64,000 nt of DNA from Pholiota molesta (GCA_014925825.1 JACGCK010000005.1:992001-1056000), one strand, 5' to 3'. Counted from the first letter of the stretch, positions 37,595 through 50,011 are shown. A program made the numbers and translations. Notes: generated by a model not told the origin, from the letters alone.

Positions 37595-40240
37595 CTTGTT
37601 GCAGTCGTTCGAAGATGAGGTGCCGAAGCGCGTCAACCTTGTTTGGCTAGTTCATGGTCGCCTAATAAAGGCCACGTGCATGATCAGGCTGCTAACGAGC
37701 GTCTCCGCGGGCGCTAAAAATATGTGCGCCACACACATCCGAGCTTACTGGGTCCAATACAAAGCTCGACGTATGGCAATAAATGTGCGCTTAATAATAC
37801 TGGCGATGTTAAAGTAACTCAAAGTAACAGCATTGAGTGATAGTTACGAAGAATAGTATCATTTACTCCAGACACTTAAAGCAGGACGGTGAACGGCCGT
37901 CCAAAGACTGAAAAAAGGCCGCATTTATTTTCTGTCTAAAAATTATGGCCACGGCGTAAGTAGGCCGTGGATAAACATCCGATGAAGCAGAGATGTGGCC
38001 CAATTCCAGATCAAGTACTGTATAAATGACTCCCATTCAAAATCCCGATCATTCGAGGAAACTATCATTTCAGTGTAAAATTATTAGAGTATGTAAGGGC
38101 ATCTATGCCTATGTAGCCCTCCAATTCAACATATACCGCAGATTCTGTGATGCAAAACCATCGGGTTAATTCTAACTACATCTTCATTCCAACCGAAAAT
38201 TACTAATGCCGTTACTCTCTGCATGCTCTATTTCAATTATAGTTATGTACTTCGGACATTTCTTTCCGCTCGATCCAAGCACCCGAAAAATGTGTCACAA
38301 GTGGTTAATTTACTCGTGCCAGCGACTTGATCATGGCACCGGGCACCCACCCTCCAACTATAGCTCGACCATGCAAAAATCTGCTTAATCCTACATCTAT
38401 ATGTGAAGTCAAAACAAAGGGAAAATGGAAAATTACATTGACCCATTCTCATCAAGAGTTCCATCTATCTCCGGTCCAAAAGGAACGAGGAAATACAATC
38501 CAGAGCAATTTTCTTCGATACCGACAGATGAGAGATGCTCATGCAGCGGTAAACCTCTCTAGATCGGGTGTTTTGTTTGAGTGTACCATTTCGGCCGAGT
38601 TTGCTCCTTGTATTCGCCATTGCGCTTGCTGCACGTTCCAAGAGATTGTCACACAGAAATATTTAGAATGTCCGCGAAATGGCCAGCATTGCCAAGCAAC
38701 ATGATGTGCATTCTACTTATGATCTATACACAAGAATAGTCCCAGTCACTGTTGTGGTAAAAATGTTATTGAGTGACGATGTATGTCATTGTGTTGTTCG
38801 AAAGGCTACGAGTGAGTATCCACTGGGAGAGCACCACAGATTGTTTCTAGTTTGGGTACAAAGACCTCGAGTCCCAAATAGGCCAGGGTACTGAAAACAG
38901 GGGGAGACGTCTTTGAAAGAAATTTTTGCATGGACTGCAGCATAGCCTCATGCATGGACATTTACAGAATAATGCTATATCATCCGTTGTTGTTTTCGAT
39001 TACTTGGCAGCACGACAAGTAAGAATGAAAGGCTGATGTACTTATTGCAAATTCTGGGGCTTGTAGTTGAAAATTTCAAGGGCTGCATGAGGTTGAATGA
39101 TAAACGCTGATAAACGTTCTATTCAGGGAATTACCTGTCATGACCTATGCTGCCGGAATTGAAGAGGCACTTCTCCGTCAGACTCTTCCGCAGTAACTCC
39201 TCAAACCTTCGCATACTGCTCGGCACCTGATCCTGGATTCGAAGAGGGTCAACTGAATCTGATCAGTGAATTATCGATAGCACACCTGACGCTGAGCCAA
39301 GACACTCTTGTATAATGTATGTATCTGGTCAATAGATTGGTAAGTGAGATTGGTGGAAATCTCCATTAGTATCGGCGAATTATATCTGTAATTCTATAGG
39401 TTCATTAATGTTCGGACCGACAGATAATTAAGAGAAAAAGGTACCGCATGCATTCAGGAAAATACTGGAGCTGAGAACCAGAAAGCTAAATCCAACGTCG
39501 TGATGTGATTGCACACTTGCGATTCATTAAGAAGAGCATCAGAGGACCTGCGCCGAGCTGGATAGACATGTGTAGTATGCAGCGGGCCGTCGGCTTGTGT
39601 TTTCCAGAGATGAGATTTCTGATATGTTTTCTACGAAGCTGAGTGTCCAAGAAGAAGAAAACAAGGTCTGCTCTTTGCGGATGGGAACCTCAGGGCTTGT
39701 TTACCTCGGATGTGGTTGAAAACAGCCGCAGGGCCATGACAAGCTACAGAAAACCATGCGTGCATGCAGTACATGTGGGATTATTGAGTGATTAGATAGC
39801 TAGTAGTCCTTATGGCCAGGACCTGACCAGGACATGGAAGGGAATCTGATGTATTGACCCTTAGGCGCCAGGGTCCATCAAAAACTTGAAAATGTGCGGG
39901 AAAAAAGGCGGGCAGAATATGGCAGATTACGCGACCTCGAAGGCTCTACCGATTTGAGAGGGTGAATGAAGGCCGTGTGTACGCAGGATGGAATGCGAAG
40001 CCTGATTTGTGGTTCTGTGTGACGGTGGTGAAAGGTCGAGAAAACAGAAGCAGAAGACGATTGGAATAGGAAATGACCAAAGAAGGAACAAGGCGGAGGC
40101 AGAACATGACCAAAGCGGAACAAAGGCTGGATGAGGATGGTGGGTTGCCAAATCGGGCGTGGCATCCCTGTCATTGTTCAAGTAGCTATGTCGCGCTATA
40201 AAGCGCGCTCTGTCGCCGTGGTTCAGCAGGCTATTCCAAC
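37595..40240. other. Long intergenic region
   Basis: 2.6 kb between divergently transcribed genes. The few open frames (up to about 125 codons) lack motifs and codon bias. No tRNA, transposon ends or tandem array found by eye. This is the largest gene-poor stretch in the window. Confidence 0.45.
40193..40209 (+). promoter_or_regulatory. TATA box inside a CGCGCT/AGCGCG inverted repeat
   Basis: The sequence CGCGCTATAAAGCGCG holds TATAAAG about 44 bp before the esterase start, flanked by complementary 6-nt arms. Position and sequence suit a core promoter; a role for the palindrome is only inferred. Confidence 0.45.
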
Positions 40241-42242
40241 ATGTTCTCTCTCGCCCTCCTTGCCATCGCCTCCCTCTCCTTCCCTTCGCCACCGCCTCTC
40301 CCGTCGCCTACCGTGGCATTTCCATCCCTTTCGGTGATCCCAATAAAATCCTCTGTCAACTACCTATACTCAAGAAAATCCTTTGCCCACCATCTCACTC
40401 ATCTTCAGATATACCAAAGATACCCCTCTTGGAACTGCCAACGGTGTTCTTGACCCGCAGGGTGCCTATCGGTTTTCTGTAAAATACGCTTCAGCAGCCA
40501 GATGGGCGCCTTCAACCGTCGTGACACTTGGGCTTTGCCGTACGCTCCTTCTCACGCGGTTTTCGCCCAATATTGACTTTCCTATCAGTAATGGTGCTAC
40601 TAATTCATCGAGTCTGCCGCTTGCATGCCCACAAGATGTGTTGGATCCTTCTGCTTATACCGAAGACTGTCTTTCCATGGTGATTTATGTGCCACCTTCT
40701 TTAACTGTGGGCAGCACTGCACCAACCCTTGTCTGGTATGTTACTTTGCTTTTGAACTTCCTCTAAATGCTTATCACTACTGTTCGCCAGGATTCATGGC
40801 GGCTCATTCGTTATTGGCTCCGCTACTGGTCCAGGATTGGATGGTTCAAAGCTTGCGATTGCTACAAACTCCATTGTTGCCGTTATCCAGTACCGTCTAG
40901 GAGCTGTATGTTTTATTCTTATTGTTATTTTCTTAAAGCCTAATTTTTTCTACCATCGAATTGATAGCTCGGGTATATGGCGCCAAACGGTCAAACCAAT
41001 CTTGCACTCAAAGATAAGGTCAACGCTCTTCGCTTTTTGAAGAAAGTGGTCCCTGCATTCGGCGGAAGCGCATCCAAGATTACACTTGCTGGTCAGAGCA
41101 GCGGCGCCAACGCGATCAGAGCTCTTCTCGCCGCGCCCTCAGCCTCTTCTCTATTCAGATCTGCTATTTTGCAATCAGATCCTATGGTAGGCACAAAGTT
41201 GCATAGTTTTCCATCGACGGCAGAGCTAACGCTTACACCTTCAGAACTATGGGTTCCTCGGAACGGGCACCCAGGCAACTCTTCTAAATACTTCAGCCAT
41301 GGGCTTGGATGTGGAACAAATGCTACTTGCTTGAACGCTCTCTCTTTGGGTACATTCTGAACGCCCAAGATGACCTTGCTAACAACGCTTTTAACCTCGA
41401 TCCTGCCGCTGGCTTGAGTGAACCTATCCGTCCCGTCCTCGATGGTTCGTTTCTCACTAGTCCTCTGGACTCGACCGCTCCTTTCCCTACGGTCAACAAA
41501 CCTCTACTCGTCACTTCCGTCCTCAACGAAGCTGGCCCAGCCATATACGGGGGCAACCAGATCTTTTGCCGGAAAACGCGTTCGGATCGGCTTGCAACTT
41601 CACATTTGGCCCTAACGTACTGCGGTCATTGTTGCGGCACCTTTCTATAATGTTGCTCCAGCGCTCGACGGCACGGTAGACGCGCGCGTTCAACTGCAGA
41701 CCCTTGGACCGACTACTTATGGAGGTGTTCCGGCTGGACCTTCTCCCGGAACTGGGTCCAGCATGGGGGTACTGGTACGTAGGGCAGTTTGTCGTCGGCG
41801 CGACGTACCCAGGAAATGATCAGGTCCCGTTCTGCACTCAACCGGGCGTCGTCTGTCACCAGGACGACATTGAGATAGTGGTAAGTCCGATAATCCTTGA
41901 CCCATGCGCCCCTTTACAACTCAAACCCCCTCGGACATCCGCTCCCTTTGTATTTTCCGTACCTGGATCCTGACGCTCACACTTTTATTTATACAGTTTG
42001 GCACTGTGCTCAACCCCACTAGCGCCCAATCGGCACTAACAACAGAGATGCAAAAGCGGTATCAGGCGTTCCTTGCCACTGGCAACCCCAACGTCGCTGG
42101 GGTGCCCACTTGGACTGCTGCGGGCACTACCGACGTGCACCCTCTTGTTCTGGGTGGGTCGGGCGAGGTTGCAGTCGGCGCATGCGTCCCAACTTTCTGG
42201 GGCCAGAATGCGACCTACGATTATCAATTCTTCGACGAGTAG
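40241..42242 (+). CDS. Secreted type-B carboxylesterase/lipase, several apparent frame breaks
   Basis: Alpha/beta hydrolase of the fungal carboxylesterase type B family. The signal peptide MFSLALLAIASLSF is followed by mature sequence. Motifs: VKYASAARWAPSTVV, YTEDCLSMVIYVPPSL, WIHGGSFVIGSATGPGLDGS (oxyanion HGG), VIQYRLGALGYMAPNG, LAGQSSGANAIR (nucleophile Ser in GxSxG), PVLDGSFLTSPL, and near the end VVCHQDDIEIVFGTV and QKRYQAFLATGNPN. Introns are at 40736-40790, about 40910-40968, 41186-41250 and 41881-41998. The frame must change at several places (near 40285, 41308, 41357, 41560 and 41700), each as if a base were missing. Conservation continues on both sides, so either the assembly is poor here or the gene is newly inactive. 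Confidence 0.85.
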
Positions 42243-43522
42243 ATGACTAGTGGGGGATGAAACGGGGCCCTCAGGTGAACCGCCGATGACGACCTTCAGT
42301 CTTCTGTTGTATCTACGAAGGTTGGACTTGCAGCATGCATGGATGCCTGGTAACTAAGCTTCTCATTGCTGCGAACTTCAATTCGATGCACATTACTTAT
42401 TTTTTTATTTTTTAAATACCCTCTAACCCCAAATCTTTACATGCACATTATTAATCGCCCATCTCGCTCAATAATACACTGTAGCCTTATCTTTTCTGAT
42501 TTTTATTTTTGTTTTAACTTGCATGTTTTACACCACTGTAGCCTTACGTATCCTGACCAATGCTTGTCTCAAGTCATAAATATACAGATCTCTCTCATAC
42601 CTTTATTATCATGCCATCGCAACTTGGAAAACTTTGCAATGAATGGGTTTCCTTACGGTTACACCGTATGGCTCAAACTAGATTTAATTAGTTAGATGGA
42701 TTTATTAATTTCATGTGTATGGACCGCTCATCAGTTTGGGTGTACTACAATGATGTCCTTGGGGATCATCTGTACCTGGTCTTAGCGGAAGTATCGGAAT
42801 TTATCTTCTTCATACTTAAATCCTGCATAAATCTGTCTTGAGTTAAAAACTTTAGTACCATATAGCATAATTGAGGAACCATGTTTGATGGAAACTGCCG
42901 CTCCCAGGTCCCTACTCATGGTGCAAATGCTGAGCAAATGTCCAACACATATCAATAATGCCCAGTGCGAGCTCACGAATGGGAGTACGTAAGTGCGTCT
43001 GCAGTGCCTAAATATTATCATGAGTAGCCAGAAGCTGCTCAGGTTCGTTCACCGAACCGTCCAGCACTGCGAAATAGGCCGAACTCTGGCTCGCGCCTGG
43101 CGGTGTGGCATGTTGCAAATTAACGACTCTCAGACTCTTCTCAGAGGTCCGCGGGTCCGGAACCGCAACATGTATGTACTAGGTTCTTTCAAGAGGGCGC
43201 TTCAAGTTAAAGTGTATCCCTATCAGGTCGCTGGTCTTATCGACCACAGCTGCTAAGTATATTAGCGTCCCATAATCTCTGTAAAAAAAAGATAGCACAT
43301 GGCACGTAGAAGCAAGTATATGTCGATATACAAAAGATATTCCGACTATTGCGGATAGTGTGAGGCATTCAGACAAACATCTTCCTTATGAGGACCTGCC
43401 CTTCAATCATCGACAACTGGAAATGCAGCATGACCAGAGGCCAAGACGGTCTAGATGAGAATTTGGGTAAAGTTGCCTAGCAATCCGTGTCAATATTTCC
43501 TTTAGTTCGATATCCTATCATC
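42243..43522. other. Intergenic, convergent 3' ends
   Basis: 1.3 kb AT-rich spacer between the 3' ends of the esterase and NUDIX genes. No supported gene. Confidence 0.45.
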
Positions 43523-44842
43523 CTAGAGCTTAGGAAAGGCAGAGAAACAGTGCGATTCGATCTCTGTAAACACATCGAAGTTGCGTATCATTGAGATGTC
43601 GCTTGCAGACTAATCGTAAGTTTCCAAGGCAGGAAAAAATGTTTGAGTGTCCGGCGCTAAATCGAAATCTGTATTGGAAAGGGCTTACTGCTCCATTCAT
43701 CTTCACTAATGTGCGATGCAGCCGACCCTTGGATCCTCCGCGCGTCTCATCACCTTCGTATGCAAGGATTGACCGCCCACTTTGATCCTCCCCAATTTTC
43801 CGGGGGTTAATGACCATCATGCCAAACGTTCCGTGCGAAAGGGTTTCGACTTTCTGTCTTTGATCCGACGTATTCACTGCCCCATGCAAGATATCGGCAA
43901 GAGTTGATAGAATATAGTATTGTGGTGGCATGAAGCTGATCTTTCCTTCACGGCATTCGTCCAGAGCTTTTACGGGGTGTACAAAGCGGGCTTCGATTAC
44001 TTCTTGACCACCATCTATGGCATCATGCGTGAGTATGAGCGCTCCACAATTATAGGACACGACCATTTGATCTGGCCGCATATATTTGGAACCAAAAGAA
44101 TATGTTGCTTACCATGCTTTGGAATCCTCTGCTGCTTGGCCCCAGAAGTAAACCCTGATGAAGGGGCTGCTGGGAGGAACGCCACATAAAATTGGGTATG
44201 GAATCGTCTGGACTCCATGTCATTCAAACAAAATCATATTTCTGCATGAGGAGCGAAGAAAACATACCGAGGTGGGCCTACAGGGGTAATCCATTGCGTG
44301 AAAGGCAATAAAGAATCGATATCCGCGTTGAGATCGTGTGACAGGAGAAAGCCCTGAAAAAGAAGTTTTTGCTGGTGTATTGCATGGCGTGCCTCGTCCA
44401 AAACTACATCAGATGGTGGAGGTTTCGAGGACACCGGAGATGCCAGCAAGAGGCCAGATTCCTCAAAGGTTTCCCTGATAGCTGTAATGGCAAGAGACTG
44501 GTCCTGGTTCTTGTCAAGATTCCCTCCTGGAAAGACCTATGATGCATCGTGATTAGTCAATTGAACTTTTCGGGCAAGGCAGTCGGCCCAGCCATACGGG
44601 CGTACATGCATGCCACCAAAGGAACTGGCTTTAGGGTTTCTATGAACCAGCAGAACCTCATTTCGTTCATTGACAACCACGAGACTAGCCGATGGACGTG
44701 GAACGGGTACCGTTGAGGAAGCCATTGGAGAGCTACTCGACACAAAGCGTCGGAGTGTATTGCAAGTCTGGGCGCCGTCGCTCACAAGTCTAGAGGGTAG
44801 ATGAAGCCTAAAACCCGATACAAGGTAGCGGGTATGTCGCAT
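43523..44842 (-). CDS. NUDIX hydrolase (NUDT19-like)
   Basis: Pyrophosphohydrolase; the closest known type cleaves CoA or acyl-CoA. Start MRHTRYLVSGFRLHLPSRL looks like a targeting peptide, and an internal Met (MASSTVPVP) could give a shorter form. The Nudix box spans an intron: GGMH|VFPGGNLDKNQDQ then ITAIRETFEESGLLL, matching GX5EX7REUXEEXGU apart from the usual first Glu position. Downstream FTQWITPVGPPRRFHTQFYVAFLP is the sequence block typical of NUDT19-like proteins. The last exon ends FTEIESHCFSAFPKL. All introns are in phase with no frame breaks. Confidence 0.88.
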
Positions 44843-45331
44843 GTCCTTAACCGGTCTGACCACCTAATGAACAGTTATGTATCATGATTATTCAAAATCA
44901 AATAGTACCTTTCCCATCAAGCATTGTAACATGAGCATGTCAGCGGATCCGACACTTGTAAATATGGCAATCATCGTTTGGATTCAGAATTGGTTCAGGA
45001 TCAGACTCCGTCAGTGGTGTTGGTGGTTGACTGAACTCGTTACGCGTTACGCGTTGATTAGCTTTCCTTGCCGTCCCGTGCCAATCCAGTACCATTTCGC
45101 AGTTAAGACTTAAAAAAAAACTTCAGAGGGACAAGAATCGACTCGACAGTAGTATTTAGTTCTGTATTCGGCATATCATTCCTCATCGAAGTGAGCTATA
45201 AGTGACATTGGATTTATATACCAGCATGCACGGTAGACATCTAGCCAAGATATATTCTAGCAGATAGATGACATGGACTCTGCCCTTCAGTGATTAGGTT
45301 TGAACATCGTCGGTTAGGTGTTATTAGCGGA
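44843..45331. other. Intergenic spacer with paired ACGCGT
   Basis: NUDIX promoter side and UBLCP1 3' side. Two ACGCGT hexamers one base apart (45042-45047 and 45049-45054) lie about 200 bp upstream of the NUDIX start; this is the core of the MluI cell-cycle box bound by MBF in yeasts. Confidence 0.4.
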
Positions 45332-47072
45332 TCAAGGAGGTGGAATAGGGAGATACTGACCTTCAATGGCTGTCATAGACGTTTGACAATGCTCTTCCAA
45401 TTCTAGTTGCAATAACAGAATTCATTGGTTTCATGTTCAGATGAGGTGAGTACCAACCTTGTGCGTTAAAGTCGTAAAATCATCAACGTTTGCGATATGT
45501 ATCATATAGCGAGCAACCTTTTCTAATTCTTTGTCTTCCCAGGCTTCCGGGGTGTGAGCGTTCTTAAAGGCTGAAATCTTCAGGCCTTCCTTGGGATTTA
45601 GAGCAAAATTGCGACTCTGTGAAAAGGTCGCTTGAGAAGAGGCCACCGAAGAATAAACACAAACGGACCAAGTCATCTACATGAATGGTATTTTTCGCAT
45701 TGCTATGGTGGATCATTAGATAGTAATTCTGAGAACCCGCACAACACTCACAACTGTGGGAAATGGTTCCAGATAATTTGCAAGGCTTTGACTGAGTGCG
45801 TCCAAGGTTTACCATCCCTCTCAGTGAACACTGTGAACATACACGTTTTATCAAGGACTAATGGTAAAAATTAATCTCGATAAGGGTCAAATGAACATTG
45901 TCATATACCAAATGATATCTGGAGAAAACATCGATAGCATCAGTAAGAATTTCATTCAGCATTTTGAGATAGACGCAGGACACAAACTTGATAGTTCCTC
46001 TGAGCACCGACCATTCCCAGTTCCACTAACTTTGTCTCCAGCCATATCCAACTTGTTTGAGACCTGCCAGAAGAATAGTTATACCAATTTCGACTAGGTG
46101 TCTGTCTGACAACTAGGAATGCCATTTTACCATATACAAACTAGTACAACTATGAGAAAAAAATACATTCGATTAAGCTGCGGCTTACTATCGTAGTACG
46201 GGTATATTGCTTCCAGAAATTCGTGAAGACCTGGTCGTGCGCATTCTTCAGGCGGTAAACTTCCGGATGTTAAAGGTTTGGTATCCAAGATGGCTGTTAT
46301 AACAAAAAATGAGCGAATTGTCGAAGAAGATCGAAAAATCCGTCGTACTGTAATCGATGTCAAGGACCAATAACTTCTTGCCCTCGCGTAGAGGATGAAT
46401 GATGTTGACTTGTAGGCTTTGGGTCACTTCTTGTACTTTGCGGATATTGCGCTTGTCGTGTTGATAACGGCTACTTGCTGCCAAATTGTCGGCGAAATCG
46501 ACATCGAGATCGTTGATCACATCCGGAAGAGATTCAAGCTCTAAAAAATGAGATTAGACGAGTTTGGCAGCATAATGACTTCATCTAACGTGAAGGATCC
46601 TTTAGTTCCTCGCCTTCAGGGGTTCCGATGAAAGTAAACTTCTTCCCAGTTGTAAGTTTAAGATCAGAACTAGCGAGGCATTATATTTTTGATTTGTATG
46701 AATATTTGCAGAGATTATTGAAGAGCAGACACTCTTACATTCGAGTTTCATCCGAAGGTAATTTCCCTTTCACCAGACCAAGTATTTTTTGGCGGTCATT
46801 AGGAACTTTGGTGACGTTATGTAGAGCAGTTTTGAAGTCGTACAGTCTTGCAATAATTCGTTATTCAGTGGCGAATAATAAGCGGCAACTGTATACCTAT
46901 CTGATTCTGGGATGGTTATCTTGTAGGACTTTCCTGCCCAGGAAAATTCAAACTCGTTCCACCGCTCAACAGGTTCCTCGCTACTCTGAACATAGAGAAA
47001 TATTGAGTTTAGTCCTTCTTTAGCAAAATGGCAACAGACAGTAATCGATGGACCAGAAATAGAGGCATCCAT
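45332..47072 (-). CDS. Ubiquitin-like domain-containing CTD phosphatase (UBLCP1)
   Basis: Nuclear phosphatase known to act on the proteasome. N-terminal ubiquitin-like domain: FEFSWAGKSYKITIPESD, then LYDFKTALHNVTKVP and KILGLVKGKLPSDETR. The HAD/FCP catalytic motif LDIDYTILDT (DxDxT) is formed across an intron, followed by PGLHEFLEAIYPYYD, ICIWSQTSWIWLETK, SFVLDKTCMFTVF and NTIHVDDL. The C-terminus carries NFALNPKEGLKISAFKNA and ELEKVARYM. A 10-nt exon (46131-46140) supplies the ICIW motif. The first intron near 47040 joins MDASISGPSIT to SSEEPVERW. The final exon is ambiguous; a GTACTC donor gives an end at 45332 (IPPP), and the stronger GTTGGT donor ends the protein earlier, near 45380. 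Confidence 0.92.
46131..46140 (-). other. 10-nt micro-exon in UBLCP1
   Basis: The exon reads TTTGTATATG between CTAG and GTAAAA. With one base from the previous exon and one from the next it encodes Ile-Cys-Ile-Trp, the conserved strand after YYD in FCP-type phosphatases. Confidence 0.75.
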
Positions 47073-47204
47073 TCGCGCAAGTAAGCCGAGATAAAAAGGC
47101 TTCGCTTCACAAAAACAGGGAAAGCACCCTTGTTAGTGCTTGGAACTGTAGCTGGAACTGTTCGAATCTCTGAGAAGGTTGATAGACGACAGCCACAGAA
47201 AAAG

Positions 47205-48612
47205 ATGAATCTTGAGATTCAGGGTATTAAGGACAGGCCCAGATATCCTGAAGTTGCGGGTAGTGGCGATTAATGGTGGTTCCGTTCAAGTCGAAATGCA
47301 AGTCGTGAGTCGTTTTCAACGTTGCATTACGTCAGCCGTTCATCCAATTAGTGTACCGGAATCAAATTTTGAAAGGCATTACACCTCAATTATCTTGCTA
47401 GTCATGTCCGGGGACCGCCCAGAACATATCATTTATTCACATTGAAGCGTTGAACCCTCAACTCCCTACTTCAACGTGGAGAATTTGGCTGGTGTGGACC
47501 AGCTTTTCATTAGAGGTCGTATGACGACAAGTGAGTGTTTATAAATTCAGTACATCCATAGTAAGTCATTGACCTGCCTAAAGCCAAAATCGTTAGTTTT
47601 GATCCTCAATGGGAACGAACTCGAGCTATCCTCTCATATTTATCTGAAGATGCTGATCATTCAAACACACCAAGTACCTACCAGCCAGGAGATATCTCAG
47701 TCTGCGCTGGTAGCGTTGGGTTTGCTTTCTACCAAACTGTCAGGAATCTCGGCATTTCGCTGACCCGCGAAGAAAAACTGCTCTACCAAAATTTCACCAA
47801 GCCGCCCATTCGCTACTGTGTCATCAATCGACACATACATGACCAGATCTATGAGGTTTTTCTCTTGACCACCTATGGCGGTGCGACAAGTTTTCGCGCT
47901 CTAGACGGAGCCGCTCGACGGTTTTCCATGCCAATGGGACTCACCAAATGGCCAGAAAGGACGCCTGGCGTAACGACCGTACCTAATATCTTTGGACAGG
48001 AGACATCTAGTTTTCTTTTCGCTATGTCAACGTTGCAACAAGTACCTCCTACCAAAGTAAATGCTCGTGTCCCCATGTACGAGTTGGAACGAATACGAAA
48101 ATTCGCGCAAGCACAAAAAGAGGCTAGCTGCGCTGCTTTGATCTGCTTCGGCCGTTTGACTGATTAATTTTTTATAAGGTACTCCTCAATGATGACTGGG
48201 TAATTCGTAAATCTGTATATGAGCGTCACCAGGGAAGAGTATGGTTCGGAGATGAGGGGTTTAGCCTCATGCCAGAAAAGGATCCAAAAACCGCTCTCCA
48301 AGATGACGATGTCGTGAATGATGGACCTTTCGTGAAGGCATACACCTCTCGCCTCCACCCAGTACGTGCAATGACGGGTATACACCTCCACCGTAGGCAC
48401 GAGAGTAATATCCGTTGGATACTTCGACATTCCAAAAACGATGTCATACACTCGTCAAAATATCTATCGAACAAGCATATCACACAACCCCAACGTTTCA
48501 CGCTGCCGCTACCTTACTTCGCGAAATCTCTTCGCCTGAGCTCAACAAAACTGATGCGACTTATCCGATGACAAGCCGAAGTCAAACTAGAGCAATCCAC
48601 ATTCAGATTTAG
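47205..48612 (+). CDS. Unknown protein, probable frame breaks
   Basis: I do not recognise a family. The start MNLEIQGIKDRPRYPEVAGSGD lies 133 bp from the divergent UBLCP1 start. The best supported part is one long frame from about 47573 to 48167, reading KIVSFDPQWERTRAILSYL, GDISVCAGSVGFAFYQTV, EEKLLYQNFTKPPIRYCVI, LLTTYGGATSFRAL and TVPNIFGQE. A later block has DDWVIRKSVYERHQGRVWFGDEG, then VISVGYFDIPKTMSY, and finally YHTTPTFHAAATLLREISSPE in another frame, ending at 48612. Codon use and the absence of stops suggest a real gene. Apparent missing bases near 47274, 47445 and 48380-48460, and an unclear junction near 48070-48180, prevent a full model. It could be a lineage-specific fungal protein. 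Confidence 0.55.
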
Positions 48613-48738
48613 AGCGTTTGATGTATTTATGTCATTACGGAAGAGTTCATACGGAAAGCAAACTATTGTCTCAACTTTCTAATCGCGCCACACTATCGGC
48701 CACGATTTGGAACGTGTTCAACGAAGAAAAACCTGTCA

Positions 48739-48754
48739 TTTTTTTTTTTTTTTT
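48739..48754. repeat. T16 homopolymer just past the CSN8 stop
   Basis: Sixteen T on the plus strand, which is A16 on the CSN8 sense strand, about 18 nt after its stop codon. It is the longest mononucleotide run I noticed in the window. Confidence 0.9.
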
Positions 48755-48771
48755 GAAGATATTAGTTGAAG

Positions 48772-49738
48772 TTAAGGGAAATCTTGAATGGCCTCACCAA
48801 TAGGAGATGACGGTCCAAATGAACTACTTTTCAAGTTATGTTTGGGATAAAGTATTTGGGAAGAGGGATCATAAGACCATCCGTACTTTTCTGCCACTTG
48901 ATTCATTATAAGAGTAGTTCAATGTGGAAAAGTAACGATTTACCGTTGATGGTTTGTTCTGGGCGTAAACCGAGATATGTGCATGCAAGCGATGATGGCA
49001 AAGATGTGTACGCCTTCGATAGCAGTTCGAACGTTCGTTGACGGAAAGATTCTTCAGTTGGCTCTGCGTCAGTGAACGCACAACGCAAGACATAAACTCT
49101 CAACAATTTACCCAAGAAAGCAGTGGTGAGTGTATGAATCAGTGATCCTAAGTCTTTATCGAAGAAGTCTGGCTGTGAAACGAGATTCATCAGAGCAGTT
49201 GCTTGCTCATATAGCTGAGCATGCTGCCTGTTCATTGTATAAATAATAAGGGCAGAAAGTGCTCGAGAAAGCGGAAGGGATGATAAGCTATCTGGTAACC
49301 TCTGAAGGGCATAGCGAGCAGGAGGTCTATCAATGGTGATCAATGTCCTTTTTCTTCAGTAGAAAGGACTAAAAGCTCACGTATTATCATTGATGAGATG
49401 TCCAAGCACTAAGGGCGTTATAACGAGCAAGCGTGATGGCTGGCGGTCATTTGCTATCTAGCAGACCCTCATCAACACATAACAGGTATCAGAAGGAAAA
49501 CAAAACATCATACAACGAAATCCGTTTCCTCAGCGATCTGAATCAACCTTTCGTAGTCCTTCTGCGTAATCGCTTCACCGATTGCAGGCACTGCCCTTTG
49601 ATAAACTTCGGGCCTTATCTGGACATCGCTCTGTAAAGGTACAGAGGCAGAAGTCTCTGCGATAGACGGATTTGCTTGCACCGCATCTTGCAGTTCCGCA
49701 GGTGTCGTCGCAGGTGGGGTGGGTGGTGCATTCGCCAT
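48772..49738 (-). CDS. CSN8: COP9 signalosome subunit 8
   Basis: PCI-type subunit of the complex that removes NEDD8 from cullins. The start MANAPPTPPATTPAEL is followed by AITQKDYERLIQIAEETDFV, ANDRQPSRLLVITPLVLGHLIND, PPARYALQRLPDSL, then ALSALIIYTMNRQHAQLYEQ, and the PCI part FRQRTFELLSKAYTSLPSSLACTYLGL. The last exon has VAEKYGWSYDPSSQILYP, the typical CSN8 C-terminal block. Five exons with in-phase joins and no frameshift. The start is 274 bp from the divergent NECAP start, so the two likely share a promoter region. Confidence 0.88.
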
Positions 49739-50011
49739 GATTACTCCCTTTTGATATGATTTCCCAGATGATAATGAAATGAATACGTGGTTACAGAAAA
49801 ACTAGATGTTCGAGGATTCACAAGGTACAAGTTCAGGAAAAAAAGAGTTTTAAAAATGGTTTCGATGGTGTGACAGTCAGGGTTGGCAGTGATCATAATC
49901 AAGTTCGTAAAGGGCTAGTATTATCAATCACCGATCGATGTTTCCATCCTCACTAGCACCTCCAAAGGACCTCTCTTAAGGAACACTACTACGCTCCTTG
50001 AAAACACCACC

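Noticed and set aside
38206..38894. Plus frames of 60-125 codons in the long intergenic region
   Set aside because: Random-like composition and no spliced continuation; treated as non-coding.
39878..40292. Minus frames just upstream of the esterase
   Set aside because: Low-complexity and overlapping the esterase promoter; no motif.
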